A stretch of 64,000 nt of DNA from an uncultured Tidjanibacter sp. (GCA_947852905.1 CANTVF010000002.1:124001-188000), one strand, 5' to 3'; shown: positions 38,769 through 47,862, counted from the stretch's first letter. Notes: generated by a model not told the origin, from the letters alone. Numbers and translations: made by a program.

Positions 38769-40102
38769 TGCAGCACTTCTGTAATAAACAAAAGTTCTTT
38801 ATGGTCTATAAATTCTGTTTTGCCAGTATTAAAACATTTATGGGCACAATCATAAATCGTAGTTTTTCCCCTTTGCTCCAAAATACTACGAATTTCTTCT
38901 AACGTAATCTTATTTTTAGAAGAATTGCTTTTAGAATTATATGTATTATTATATGATACAACAATATATTTGACTCGTAATTTCATAATGAGATCCTTAA
39001 ATGTTGCTCTCGCACTCGTTGTACAATATGCACTCATATTTTGAGGCCTCGGTTTCATCGCGACACCATATAATTCAGGTTTTTCCCATGTTGTCAGATT
39101 TTCATAAATATGATAGAATCTGCTATATTGACGAGAATTATATGGTGGATCTATATAAGCTACATCTGCGCTCACTCGTTCCGCCAACACATTGGAATCC
39201 TCACGATAAATTTCTACTGATTTTGGCGCTAATGGTTTAATTAACTTAAATGTTAACGGATGATACTCTATTGCCTTCTTAATATAAGCATCAAAATGCC
39301 CTACTGTATTTGCAATCTTGTCAATACTGTATATCAACGAAGCCAATAATATTGCATATTCCTTTTCAGTCAATGACTCTCTGCGCATTTCTATATCTTC
39401 CCTAATCCAACCAATAAGTTTTGCATTCTTATAATCAAAAAACTTATTACCAAAATTATCAGAAAAATAATTTGTTGATATGTTATCTGGATCTATGCTG
39501 TTGTATTGTACTAACAGATTTGATAAATTTGTAATTTCATATTCACCTTTACCAAAAAAAGCTTTGTATATAATATTATTAGAAAATAGGAAATCATTCA
39601 TAATAATATTATCTACATATGGTATCACAGCCTTTGATACGGCTGCAGTACCAGCGAATACATCAAAGAAACTATGAAAACCACCCGTATGTTCTTGAAT
39701 GATATTAATAATCCATTGCGTTAGTTTTGCCTTACTCCCAATATACCGCCTACTTTCTAGCTCAAATCGTTTGACAGAATCAGTAGATAGTTTTGGAAAT
39801 AAAGAAGGTATTTCACCTAATCTTATTTTCTCGGCAGCTAGTTTTATTGCCTCCAGTTTATATTCATTATCTCCATCAAGAGTAAATAATATCTTCTCAG
39901 AGCCAAGTAACACCAAAGAATTATGTTCATCACAACCATACAAACGAGCTAAATGCATTACTTGATCTTTTGTAGGTAATCGTCTGCCGTTCTCAATCCG
40001 ACTAAGCAATGTAATATCTATGTTTGTACGCCTATAAACTTCTTGTAAAGGCATATTAAGTTTTTCTCTGACGTCTTTAAGGTATTGTCCTATTGAGTTC
40101 AT
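38765..40102 (-). CDS. DNA adenine methyltransferase with N-terminal XRE-type HTH domain
   Basis: From the ATG at 40102 the product is 445 aa. Residues about 2-60 form an XRE/Cro-type helix-turn-helix (IGQYLKDVREKLNMPLQEVY, then LLSRIENGRRLPTKDQVMHL), a domain usually found in separate controller proteins. A methyltransferase follows: motif X RRYIGSKAKL (about 119-128), motif I FFDVFAGTAAVS (about 145-156) and DPPY (318-321). I infer that it methylates one strand of an asymmetric target and represses its own promoter through the HTH. An in-frame ATG at 40129 is rejected, because it lies inside the -7 region. First gene of the operon. Confidence 0.82.
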   Translation of the reverse strand: MNSIGQYLKDVREKLNMPLQEVYRRTNIDITLLSRIENGRRLPTKDQVMHLARLYGCDEHNSLVLLGSEKILFTLDGDNEYKLEAIKLAAEKIRLGEIPSLFPKLSTDSVKRFELESRRYIGSKAKLTQWIINIIQEHTGGFHSFFDVFAGTAAVSKAVIPYVDNIIMNDFLFSNNIIYKAFFGKGEYEITNLSNLLVQYNSIDPDNISTNYFSDNFGNKFFDYKNAKLIGWIREDIEMRRESLTEKEYAILLASLIYSIDKIANTVGHFDAYIKKAIEYHPLTFKLIKPLAPKSVEIYREDSNVLAERVSADVAYIDPPYNSRQYSRFYHIYENLTTWEKPELYGVAMKPRPQNMSAYCTTSARATFKDLIMKLRVKYIVVSYNNTYNSKSNSSKNKITLEEIRSILEQRGKTTIYDCAHKCFNTGKTEFIDHKELLFITEVLQ

Positions 40103-40112
40103 GCATACACGC

Positions 40113-40129
40113 TTGACATTTTTTGTCAA
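40113..40129. promoter_or_regulatory. Putative operator of the restriction-modification operon
   Basis: TTGACA (40113-40118), five T, TGTCAA (40124-40129) is a perfect 6-bp inverted repeat. It overlaps three bases of the -7 element and the predicted transcription start, where a bound HTH dimer would block polymerase. Confidence 0.6.
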
Positions 40130-40158
40130 AATTAGAAGTAAAATACCTTATATGCAAA
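40127..40158 (-). promoter_or_regulatory. Promoter of the restriction-modification operon
   Basis: On the minus strand TTTG (40158-40155), 20 bp, TAATTTTG (40134-40127): perfect matches to both Bacteroidetes elements. Predicted start near 40121 leaves about 19 nt before the ATG at 40102. A transferred island thus carries a promoter native to the phylum. Confidence 0.85.
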
Positions 40159-40661
40159 CCAAATAATAATAAAAGATTATTAAAACACCCTCAGAAAATT
40201 TAAACACAAAGTACAATCAGCAAACATATCGCCATATTTAATAAATATATCATATTATTTTATGAAAACAATTATTATCAGAAGATGAATTTATCGCGCA
40301 TAAATTATTTGACAGCAATACTCTGCATATTTCATAATTTATGATCGTCTGACCCGGACGGTCATTCTGCCATGTCCCGTTTTCCTGTTCCATAAAAACT
40401 CGCTTTTCACAGCCGGACGTCTCTCGACCGCAACACCCGGCAAACTATCGAGTCAAAGTTACGACAATTCCCGATTCATACGCACCATATCTCCGGGAAA
40501 CAACAAGATTTTCAACCGTATAACCGAATCAATATTCCAATCCCGTCGGAAACCTAACGCACAATATCGGCACACGTACAATTCCGAAAACCAATACGCA
40601 ATTACCTGCCCCGACAGCGCCATGCGAAATCGACTCTAAATAAAGGAATACCCGGCACAGC
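40159..40661. other. Right edge of the restriction-modification island
   Basis: 500 bp without a gene. The first 180 bp are very AT-rich and the sequence becomes GC-balanced from about 40345, marking the likely right boundary. It contains a 10-bp inverted repeat (CATAAATTAT 40299-40308, ATAATTTATG 40334-40343). No integrase, tRNA or clear attachment site. Confidence 0.45.
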
Positions 40662-41186
40662 CTATCGGCCGCATGCGTTCTCGATGTAGAATCTGATATA
40701 TGAAGCTATTGCTTCGTCGCTAATTCCGTCGCAGTCTATCGTCATGGAGGCTTGCGAATAGAAACGCTCTCTCTCGGAAAGGGCACGTTCTATGTAATTC
40801 ATAAGCTGTCTGTCATCAAGAGCAGCTATCTTAGGTCTTCTGCGGCGTCCCTTGTCGAGACGCGAAAAAAGATTGGCGGGAGACATTCTGAAATATACCA
40901 CTTTCCCGCGCTCTTTCATAAGGGATATGTTACGGTCGGAACACGGCGCACCGCCCCCTGTAGCGATTATCATATCGTCCGCCGGATCGAACTTTGCGAG
41001 CAAAGCCGTTTCCATTTCACGGAAAACCGCTTCACCGCTCCGGGCGAATATACCGGCTATATCCGTACCGGCCTCGGCTTCGATCATCGAATCCATATCG
41101 GCAAAGGCATACCCTATGCGACCGGCGACCCGCCTGCCTATGGTACTCTTGCCACACCCCATAAATCCGACCAGAAATATCAGCAT
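40662..41186 (-). CDS. aroK: Shikimate kinase
   Basis: Phosphorylates shikimate for aromatic amino acid and chorismate synthesis. The 174 aa protein has P-loop GFMGCGKST (7-15), the shikimate-binding DMDSMIE, the REMETALL arginine region, the TGGGAPC motif and a LID with RRRRPK. Length is normal. On the same strand as parC but separated from it by 340 bp. Confidence 0.95.
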   Translation of the reverse strand: MLIFLVGFMGCGKSTIGRRVAGRIGYAFADMDSMIEAEAGTDIAGIFARSGEAVFREMETALLAKFDPADDMIIATGGGAPCSDRNISLMKERGKVVYFRMSPANLFSRLDKGRRRRPKIAALDDRQLMNYIERALSERERFYSQASMTIDCDGISDEAIASYIRFYIENACGR

Positions 41187-41340
41187 TCCAAATATTTTTA
41201 TGCTTTCGCACGGTGCGGTAACGTTATCGACTCGGACTTCGTCGCACCTTCAGTTCCGTGTCTGAAAACCTGCGCAGCGGTATAACGGCTTCGACTTGTC
41301 ATACCTGACATACGCACTTAGGTTACCCCTGCAACGGCAC
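41187..41340. other. Intergenic stretch upstream of aroK
   Basis: About 150 bp adjoining the parC-tail duplicate; no gene recognised. A short minus-strand frame (41250-41459) crosses the duplicate in a different frame and is not convincing. Confidence 0.4.
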
Positions 41341-41398
41341 ACGGCTGTCGCCCGCCCTTTCACGCACGGCACCGGCACGTTCCGCTCCGGAATCACTT
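41341..41398 (-). pseudogene. Diverged duplicate of the parC 3' coding end
   Basis: These 58 bp match parC codons at 41631-41688 with six differences, 290 bp further downstream and past the parC stop. Read in the parC-equivalent frame it gives SDSGAERAGAVRERAGDSRV versus SDSEAERTGAVRERAGDSRV in parC. Four of the six changes are at third codon positions, suggesting it was once coding. It lacks the parC C-terminal pentapeptide. Confidence 0.75.
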
Positions 41399-41525
41399 CT
41401 GAAAACAACCGCCGCATTATGGCGCAATGCACTTTCCGTACTTTACATCGCAATACCACCGACTACAGCAAGATGCCTTTCATATGCCTTATCCACAAGG
41501 ACATAGCCTCAACGATAGGTACGCA

Positions 41526-44438
41526 TCAGAACAGATCGAGCTGCGGCGACTGGGACACACGCTCATCGTCGTCTTCCTCCGGCACCTCGCGTTCTATTAT
41601 CAGATCGTCATCGGCAACTGTCACCGATACACGGCTGTCGCCAGCCCTCTCGCGCACAGCACCGGTACGTTCCGCTTCGGAATCACTTTCCTCAACCGAA
41701 ACGGCCGCCGTTTCGCCGCCTATATTTTCCCGCTCGTCCGCGTCCCGGATTTCCTCCGCATCCTCTCCGTCGCCGGTATCGGCGGCGTCATCTTCCGGAT
41801 CGGGTCTGAGCGGCTCGACAAAACGCAGCGTCTCGACATCGAATGTCGTGATACGCTTGCCTTTCGCCTTGACACCCTTGACTCCTATAAACTGTTCTAC
41901 ATCTATGATATCGACCGGACGCGTCTTGTGTGCACCGCCGTAAGTTACCTCCAGTTGAGGATAACGGTCGGCACTCATAGCCTCCATTCGCGACGATTTG
42001 TTCTCGTCGTCCACGAACTGCATCATCTTGTTGTCGCTCTGCTCGGCCACGAATCTTTTCAGATAGTGATAACGGCTCGCCCCGTCGTAGTAAGCCACGC
42101 TGTACACCCTGCCGGGAACATATTTTTCCACACGAATGGTATCTTCCGGGAAATGATGCGTCACATCGTACCCCGTAGTATAATAACGACCCTGCAACGT
42201 GAAGACGATAATCTTGTCGTCCCCCTCGAACTCGCCCAGCAACCTTCCGCGACCGTCGGTATTGAGCCTCATGACATCCTCGTCGAGCCATATGTTCTGT
42301 CCTGCCAATGTGGAGGCGCCGCGCTCCTTGACCTGTATCTTGTGGATAGCGTAACGCGAGAACAGGTTGCCCTGCGAACTGCGTCCCTTGATGGCGAGTT
42401 TGCTGAAATCCAGATCCACGATAGCCTTTTTCAGACGGGTGCGCTGCTTGAACATTATCTTCAGCACTTCGGCCTCCCCGTTAGGATTGACGCTCATATA
42501 GAGTATGCGGCTCGAAGGCGTCCCCTTGGTGATATTGTATTCCTTGTCGCGCGTGACGCCCTTGATCGCGCACCGCTTCATCATGATAGGCCCCTTCTCG
42601 CCGTCGCGATACAACACATTGTATATCGTACGCTCGTCGTTGCGTTTGAATACGCCTATATACTGTATCCCCGGTGCGAAGAAAGCCTTGTCGCTCACTT
42701 TGGTTATCATGTAGCGGCCGTCCTGCAGGAACACGATGACATCGTCTATGTCGGAACAGTCGCACACGAATTCGTCCTTCTTCATGGCGCCGCCTATTCC
42801 GAAGAATCCGCCGGCACGGTCCACATACAGTTTTGCATTGGCCACGACCACCTTGGCAGCCTCGATATTGTCGAATGCACGTATCTCCGTCCTGCGTTCG
42901 CGCCCCTTGCCGTACTTGTCGCCGATACGCCTGTACCATGCGACGGCATAATCCGTCAGGTGCGCCAGATCGTATTTCACCTGTTCCATATCGGCCTCTA
43001 TACCCTTGATCTGGTTGTCGGCCTTGACGGAATCGTATTTGGAAATGCGGATAAAGCGCAGTTCCGTTAGCTTCACCACATCGTCCCGTGTGACCTCCCT
43101 ACGCAATCGCGACTTGAAAGGTTCCAATCCGGCATCCACGGCATCGTAAGCCTCCTCGCGCGAACGCTTTCCCTCTATGGCCTGATATATCTTGTTCTCG
43201 ATGAATATACGTTCCAGCGACGCCATATGCCACTCCTCCGCGAGTTCTCCGAGACGTATGTTCAGTTCCTTTTCGAGCAACGACTTGGTACGCTCCGCAC
43301 TGCGGCGCAAGATTTCGCTCACGCCAATGAAATGCGGCTTATCGTCGCGTATCACGCATGCGTTGGGAGATATGGACACTTCGCAGTCGGTGAAAGCATA
43401 CAGCGCGTCGATAGTCTTGTCTGCCGACTCGTCGCCGCTGACATGTACTATGATCTCCACCTTTTCGGCGGTATTGTCGTCCACCTTGCGTATCTTGATC
43501 TTGCCCTTTTCGTTCGCCTTGATTATGGACTCCTTGATAGATTCGGTCGTAGTGCCGAAAGGGATCTCCGTAATGGCGAGAGTACGCTTGTCTATCTTGG
43601 ATATACGCGCACGCACCTTCACCACGCCTCCGCGCAGACCGTCGTTGTAACGTGTCACGTCGGCCATACCGCCCGTCTGGAAATCGGGATACAGAACGAA
43701 CTCCTCCCCCTTAAGACAGGCGATCGAAGCATCGATCAGTTCATTGAAGTTGTGCGGGAGTATTTTCGAGGCGAGCCCCACAGCTATACCCTCGACACCC
43801 TGCGCGAGCAACAACGGAAATTTCACGGGAAGCGTCACAGGCTCCTGATTGCGGCCGTCGTAGGATAGCATCCACTCCGTGGTTTTCGGGTTGAACAGCA
43901 CCTCCATGGCGAATTTGCTCAACCTCGCCTCTATGTATCGTGGTGCCGCAGCGACATCGCCTGTGAGTATGTTTCCCCAATTCCCCTGCGTATCTATGAG
44001 CAGATCCTTCTGACCGAGCTGTACGAGCGCATCGCCTATCGAGGCGTCTCCGTGCGGGTGATACTGCATGGTCTGGCCGATGATATTCGCCACTTTGTTG
44101 TAACGCCCGTCGTCTATGCGCCTCATGGCATGGAGTATCCGCCTGTGTACCGGTTTCAACCCGTCCTCTATATGCGGAACGGCACGCTCAAGAATGACAT
44201 ACGAAGCATAATCGAGGAACCAGTCCTTGTACATGCCCGTCAGACGGTGCCGCGCAGTACCCGCCTCGGTCAGACGGGCGAATTTGTCCGACATGCGGCG
44301 CCCCTCTTCCGGAGCATCTTCTTCAGCGCCTGCCGTTTCCACGGCATCGTCCGTTTCGGTATATTCCAAATTTTCATTTCCCGCATCGTCCGTCAATCCG
44401 GCGATGCCGTTTTCACTGTTCAGTCGCTCTCTGCTCAT
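41526..44438 (-). CDS. parC: DNA topoisomerase IV subunit A
   Basis: Cleavage/rejoining subunit of the decatenating topoisomerase. The 970 aa protein has a 50-residue acidic N-terminal extension, then the winged-helix domain with HPHGDASIGDALVQLGQ (Ala132 at the quinolone-contact serine position), catalytic Tyr168 in AAAPRYIEARL and a C-terminal beta-pinwheel. A long acidic tail (about 885-965) ends exactly in QLDLF, matching the sliding-clamp-binding consensus QL(S/D)LF. The partner gene parE lies upstream on the same strand, separated by a small gene. The distinction from GyrA is based on HPHGDASIGD and on the parE neighbour; gyrA is elsewhere in the window. Confidence 0.95.
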   Translation of the reverse strand: MSRERLNSENGIAGLTDDAGNENLEYTETDDAVETAGAEEDAPEEGRRMSDKFARLTEAGTARHRLTGMYKDWFLDYASYVILERAVPHIEDGLKPVHRRILHAMRRIDDGRYNKVANIIGQTMQYHPHGDASIGDALVQLGQKDLLIDTQGNWGNILTGDVAAAPRYIEARLSKFAMEVLFNPKTTEWMLSYDGRNQEPVTLPVKFPLLLAQGVEGIAVGLASKILPHNFNELIDASIACLKGEEFVLYPDFQTGGMADVTRYNDGLRGGVVKVRARISKIDKRTLAITEIPFGTTTESIKESIIKANEKGKIKIRKVDDNTAEKVEIIVHVSGDESADKTIDALYAFTDCEVSISPNACVIRDDKPHFIGVSEILRRSAERTKSLLEKELNIRLGELAEEWHMASLERIFIENKIYQAIEGKRSREEAYDAVDAGLEPFKSRLRREVTRDDVVKLTELRFIRISKYDSVKADNQIKGIEADMEQVKYDLAHLTDYAVAWYRRIGDKYGKGRERRTEIRAFDNIEAAKVVVANAKLYVDRAGGFFGIGGAMKKDEFVCDCSDIDDVIVFLQDGRYMITKVSDKAFFAPGIQYIGVFKRNDERTIYNVLYRDGEKGPIMMKRCAIKGVTRDKEYNITKGTPSSRILYMSVNPNGEAEVLKIMFKQRTRLKKAIVDLDFSKLAIKGRSSQGNLFSRYAIHKIQVKERGASTLAGQNIWLDEDVMRLNTDGRGRLLGEFEGDDKIIVFTLQGRYYTTGYDVTHHFPEDTIRVEKYVPGRVYSVAYYDGASRYHYLKRFVAEQSDNKMMQFVDDENKSSRMEAMSADRYPQLEVTYGGAHKTRPVDIIDVEQFIGVKGVKAKGKRITTFDVETLRFVEPLRPDPEDDAADTGDGEDAEEIRDADERENIGGETAAVSVEESDSEAERTGAVRERAGDSRVSVTVADDDLIIEREVPEEDDDERVSQSPQLDLF

Positions 44439-44451
44439 CTTATTTCACCGA

Positions 44452-44484
44452 CTTTCGGCGGCCCCTTCGAGGAGCCGCCGAAAG
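44452..44484. promoter_or_regulatory. Hairpin between the small gene and parC
   Basis: A perfect 11-bp stem (CTTTCGGCGGC with GCCGCCGAAAG) and an 11-base loop, 14 bp before the parC start and 32 bp past the small gene's stop. No T-run on the minus strand, so it may regulate parC translation or processing rather than end transcription. Confidence 0.6.
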
Positions 44485-44515
44485 CAATCCATTATTTTTC
44501 ATTCACGGAATGACC

Positions 44516-44731
44516 TTACCGGCCATTCTTTCCGGGAATGCACTTCTTACCCGGTCCGAGACTTTCGAGTCCGTTCTCATCGCGACGGAACCCCTCTTCG
44601 GCACATTTCGTCCCGTCGAGCGTTCCTTCGGCATTCATCAGACGTCTTCTATCGGACCTCGCACCCGGTTTGTCCTTTTTCGAATAAGCCTCTTCGTTGC
44701 TGTGTTTTTTCTCTTCGCTTTTCATAATCAT
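44516..44731 (-). CDS. Small hydrophilic protein between parE and parC
   Basis: A 71 aa open frame (or 69 aa from the second ATG at 44725), very rich in K, E, R and G: MKSEEKKHSNEEAYSKKDKP near its start and CIPGKNGR at its end, with two cysteines. No known domain or signal peptide. Codon use resembles the flanking genes and the spacing (168 bp after parE, 78 bp before parC) would fit an operon member. I do not recognise the family. It could be non-coding; conservation across relatives would settle it. Confidence 0.5.
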   Translation of the reverse strand: MIMKSEEKKHSNEEAYSKKDKPGARSDRRRLMNAEGTLDGTKCAEEGFRRDENGLESLGPGKKCIPGKNGR

Positions 44732-44898
44732 AAGTGTTTTAAATCGGTTAATGTTTCTCGCGGCATATCCTGCCGCCCGTATACCGTCCGTCGGGACGAT
44801 AACATACCCTTAACCATTCAAACACCTTGCCGAAAAGCCATACCACGGCAACTTTATTACATCGCAATCGCCGGCATCCGGCATCGCCGCCGACCGCG

Positions 44899-46776
44899 TC
44901 AGATCAGTTCGTCCACATAATCGGCCTCTATGCGGAGGTTGTCTATGATGAAGCTCTGCCGGTCGAACGTATTCTTGCCCATGTAGAACTCCAGCATATC
45001 GTGGATCGGATCGTCCTTGGTCAATCTCACGGGCTCCAAACGCATATTCTCGCCTATGAACTCCTTGAATTCGTCCGCCGATATTTCTCCGAGACCCTTG
45101 AATCGCGTTATCTCCGGATTGGGGCCGAGATCGTTCACAGCCTTTTGCCGCTCGTCCTCGCTGTAACAGTATCGAGTCTCCTTCTTGTTACGTACCCTGA
45201 ACAGCGGGGTTTGCAGCACGAACAGGTGATTGTTGCGTATGACGTCCGGGAAGAACTGCAAGAAGAATGTCATTATCAACATCCTGATATGCATGCCGTC
45301 GACATCGGCATCGGTAGCTATTATCACCTTGTTATAGCGCAGATTGCCTATATCGTCCTCTATGTTGAGCGCCGCCTGCAACAGATTGAACTCCTCGTTC
45401 TCGTAAACCACTCTCTTGGTCAATCCGAAACTGTTCAACGGCTTGCCTCGTAACGAAAATACGGCCTGTGTCTGCACATCGCGACTCGCGGTTATCGATC
45501 CGCTCGCAGAATTACCCTCCGTGATGAATATCATGGTATCGAAACGACGGTCGTTCTTCTCGTCGCTAAGATGTATCTTGCAGTCCCGCAACTTTTTATT
45601 GTTGAGACTCACCTTTTTGGCCATTTCACGCGCCTTCTTCTGCACGCCAGATATGGCTTTACGCTCCTTTTCGTTGGCGGCCACCTTCTTGCCGAGCGCA
45701 TCGGCAGTCTCCGGATTCATGTGCAGATAATCGTCCAGCCGTTCCTTGACGAAATCCATTATGAAATTGCGTACCGAAGGGCCCTCCGGTCCCATATCTT
45801 TCGAGCCGAATCGCGTCTTGGGCTGATTCTCGAACTTGGGGTCCTGCACCTTTATGCTTATCGCCGCAATAATGGACCCGCGCACATCCTCCGGATCGTA
45901 GTCCTTTTTGAGGAACTCCTTGACCGTCTTGGCCACCGCCTCGCGGAAAGCCGCCTGATGCGTACCGCCGAGAGTGGTATATTGGCCGTTAACGAACGAA
46001 TAGTAAGTCTCGCCGTAGGAATTGCCGTGAGTGATGACCACTTCTATATCCTTACCGACCAGATGTATGGGCGGATACAACGGCTCTTCAGAAATACTGT
46101 CGTTCAGCAGGTCCAGAAGGCCGTTCTTCGAGAGGAACGTCTTGCCGTTGAACTTGACAGTAAGTCCCGGATTCAGATACGAATACCGCCGGAACATAGG
46201 TTCCACGAAATCGTAGTTATACGAATAGTCGCCGAATATGGCCGGATCGTCGTCAGGCACGAAGCTGACCCAAAGGCCGTTCTTCTCCTGCACGTTCTCC
46301 TCCCACCTGTCCGATATCTCGTAGCCGCGGGCGAAACTGACCGTGCGCGCTTGACCGTCGCGTATGCTGCGTGCCGTAAACTCGCTCGACAAAGCATTTA
46401 CCGCCTTGGTACCGACACCGTTCAACCCCACGGATTTATGGAAAGACGTACTGTCGCGGAACTTACCGCCCGTATTCATCTTGGAAACTGCATCGGCGAG
46501 TTTGTTGAGCGGAATGCCGCGGCCGTAGTCGCGTATAGTGACACGCTTGCCCTCGATAGTCACCTCGATGGTTTTCCCAGCCCCGGCCATATATTCGTCG
46601 ATAGAGTTATCGACGATCTCCTTTATCAGGACGTACATGCCGTCGTCGGGCTGACTACCGTCACCGAAACGCCCGACATACATGCCCGGCCTCTGGCGTA
46701 TATGCTCGTTCCACGACAGCGTCTGAATACTGTCGTCGTTATAATTGGAATCCACCGCAAATATCTCCGTTTCCAT
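44899..46776 (-). CDS. parE: DNA topoisomerase IV subunit B
   Basis: ATPase subunit that partners ParC. The 625 aa protein has the GHKL ATPase elements [24 protein letters not shown] and [14 protein letters not shown], the transducer domain with [15 protein letters not shown], and the TOPRIM domain with [12 protein letters not shown] and [10 protein letters not shown] (metal-binding acidic cluster). The length, without the insertion of GyrB from proteobacteria, fits ParE. It is followed on the same strand by the small gene and parC. Confidence 0.95.
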   Translation of the reverse strand: METEIFAVDSNYNDDSIQTLSWNEHIRQRPGMYVGRFGDGSQPDDGMYVLIKEIVDNSIDEYMAGAGKTIEVTIEGKRVTIRDYGRGIPLNKLADAVSKMNTGGKFRDSTSFHKSVGLNGVGTKAVNALSSEFTARSIRDGQARTVSFARGYEISDRWEENVQEKNGLWVSFVPDDDPAIFGDYSYNYDFVEPMFRRYSYLNPGLTVKFNGKTFLSKNGLLDLLNDSISEEPLYPPIHLVGKDIEVVITHGNSYGETYYSFVNGQYTTLGGTHQAAFREAVAKTVKEFLKKDYDPEDVRGSIIAAISIKVQDPKFENQPKTRFGSKDMGPEGPSVRNFIMDFVKERLDDYLHMNPETADALGKKVAANEKERKAISGVQKKAREMAKKVSLNNKKLRDCKIHLSDEKNDRRFDTMIFITEGNSASGSITASRDVQTQAVFSLRGKPLNSFGLTKRVVYENEEFNLLQAALNIEDDIGNLRYNKVIIATDADVDGMHIRMLIMTFFLQFFPDVIRNNHLFVLQTPLFRVRNKKETRYCYSEDERQKAVNDLGPNPEITRFKGLGEISADEFKEFIGENMRLEPVRLTKDDPIHDMLEFYMGKNTFDRQSFIIDNLRIEADYVDELI

Positions 46777-46875
46777 TCGCTACTTACCTCTCTGTTCTTT
46801 CGCCGCCCGCACAAGGCAGCCTTCGTTTAAATACCTATCCCCGCTACATACACGGCGGCGGACACGACACCCCGA

Positions 46876-47631
46876 TCAACCGCGTTCTCTGATCTGCGCA
46901 AGCGTCGCTACGGTACGCTCCCTGACTTCCGTCATCAGCTCCCGCGTACCCGCGTCCCGGACACGTTCGGCCGACACCGGCTCGGTTATCCTCACGGTAA
47001 ACCGATTACACTGCACGCGCCAACCCTTTATGAAAGTCTTGGCGCCGTCTATAACGCAGGGCAATATCGGGACACCGGCTTCCTTGGCCAATAGGAACGC
47101 CCCCTCCTTGAAATTATGCACCTCGCCGTCACGCGAGCGAGTACCTTCCGGAAATATTATAACCGACGTACCCCGTCCCAAATGTTCGAGACCTTTGGCC
47201 ATGAATCCGAGAGTGCGACGTACCGACCCGCGGTCGTCGACGGTTATATCCCCGTGCAGCCACAGGACGACGCCGAATATAGGCCATTTGTATACGCCAC
47301 GTTTGGCCACCCATTTGAAATTGATACCCGGCAACACATACATCAAAGGTATATCCACCATGGACTGGTGGTTGACTGTAACGACATAGCGCCCTTTCGG
47401 GTCTATATTTTCCGTTCCCTCCACCTTAAGACGCCACAAAGGATTGAGCATGAATATACTGCGCGCCCACACTCTGGATGCGGCGTGCAATGCCACCCTC
47501 TCGCGGTCGAAAGCGACGGTCACGACGAAAAGCAGAAGCATGAATACGAAATAGGCCAGCGACCATACCAGCACTACGGCATAATACAAAACGGAAACTA
47601 TGGCTGTCCACATAAAACAAGAAGATGTCAT
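46876..47631 (-). CDS. plsC: 1-acyl-sn-glycerol-3-phosphate acyltransferase
   Basis: Membrane enzyme adding the second acyl chain in phosphatidic acid synthesis. The 251 aa protein has an N-terminal membrane helix (VLYYAVVLVWSLAYFVFMLL), the catalytic NHQSMVD motif (HX4D) at about 87, and the substrate motifs IIFPEGTRS and ILPCVIDGAK. Length is normal. It lies 100 bp upstream of parE on the same strand and is divergent from fabD, another lipid gene. Start uncertain between 47631 and the ATG at 47613. Confidence 0.92.
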   Translation of the reverse strand: MTSSCFMWTAIVSVLYYAVVLVWSLAYFVFMLLLFVVTVAFDRERVALHAASRVWARSIFMLNPLWRLKVEGTENIDPKGRYVVTVNHQSMVDIPLMYVLPGINFKWVAKRGVYKWPIFGVVLWLHGDITVDDRGSVRRTLGFMAKGLEHLGRGTSVIIFPEGTRSRDGEVHNFKEGAFLLAKEAGVPILPCVIDGAKTFIKGWRVQCNRFTVRITEPVSAERVRDAGTRELMTEVRERTVATLAQIRERG

Positions 47632-47796
47632 CCCGGCCTTCCGGCCGTGTCAAAATACCGCGAGGCCTCCGCCGTGCGGTACCGGAAAACCGGCTTGCAA
47701 TTTTAGCAATTTTTCGTGGCAATTCCTAATCGGCTCCGCAATTCACCCAGCAAACGCATACATATCAACATCTTAGCCCAAGAAGCCGATACCGTG

Positions 47797-47828
47797 TTTT
47801 ATCTTACGCCATTTTTTTAGTAGATTTG
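47797..47828 (+). promoter_or_regulatory. fabD promoter
   Basis: TAGATTTG (47821-47828) is a perfect -7 match. A T-rich TTTT at 47797-47800 is at the right distance (20 bp) but lacks the G of TTTG. Predicted start near 47834, leader about 30 nt. Confidence 0.65.
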
Positions 47829-47862
47829 CGACAATGCATCGGTTATCCAATAACAAAAAAAT

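Noticed and set aside
40103-40129. Upstream ATG at 40129 for the HTH methyltransferase
   Set aside because: The codon overlaps the -7 element and lies upstream of the predicted transcription start, so it would not be in the message.
40299-40343. Inverted repeat CATAAATTAT/ATAATTTATG near the island edge, considered as an attachment site
   Set aside because: AT-rich and separated by 25 bases, easily due to chance; no matching copy at the left edge.
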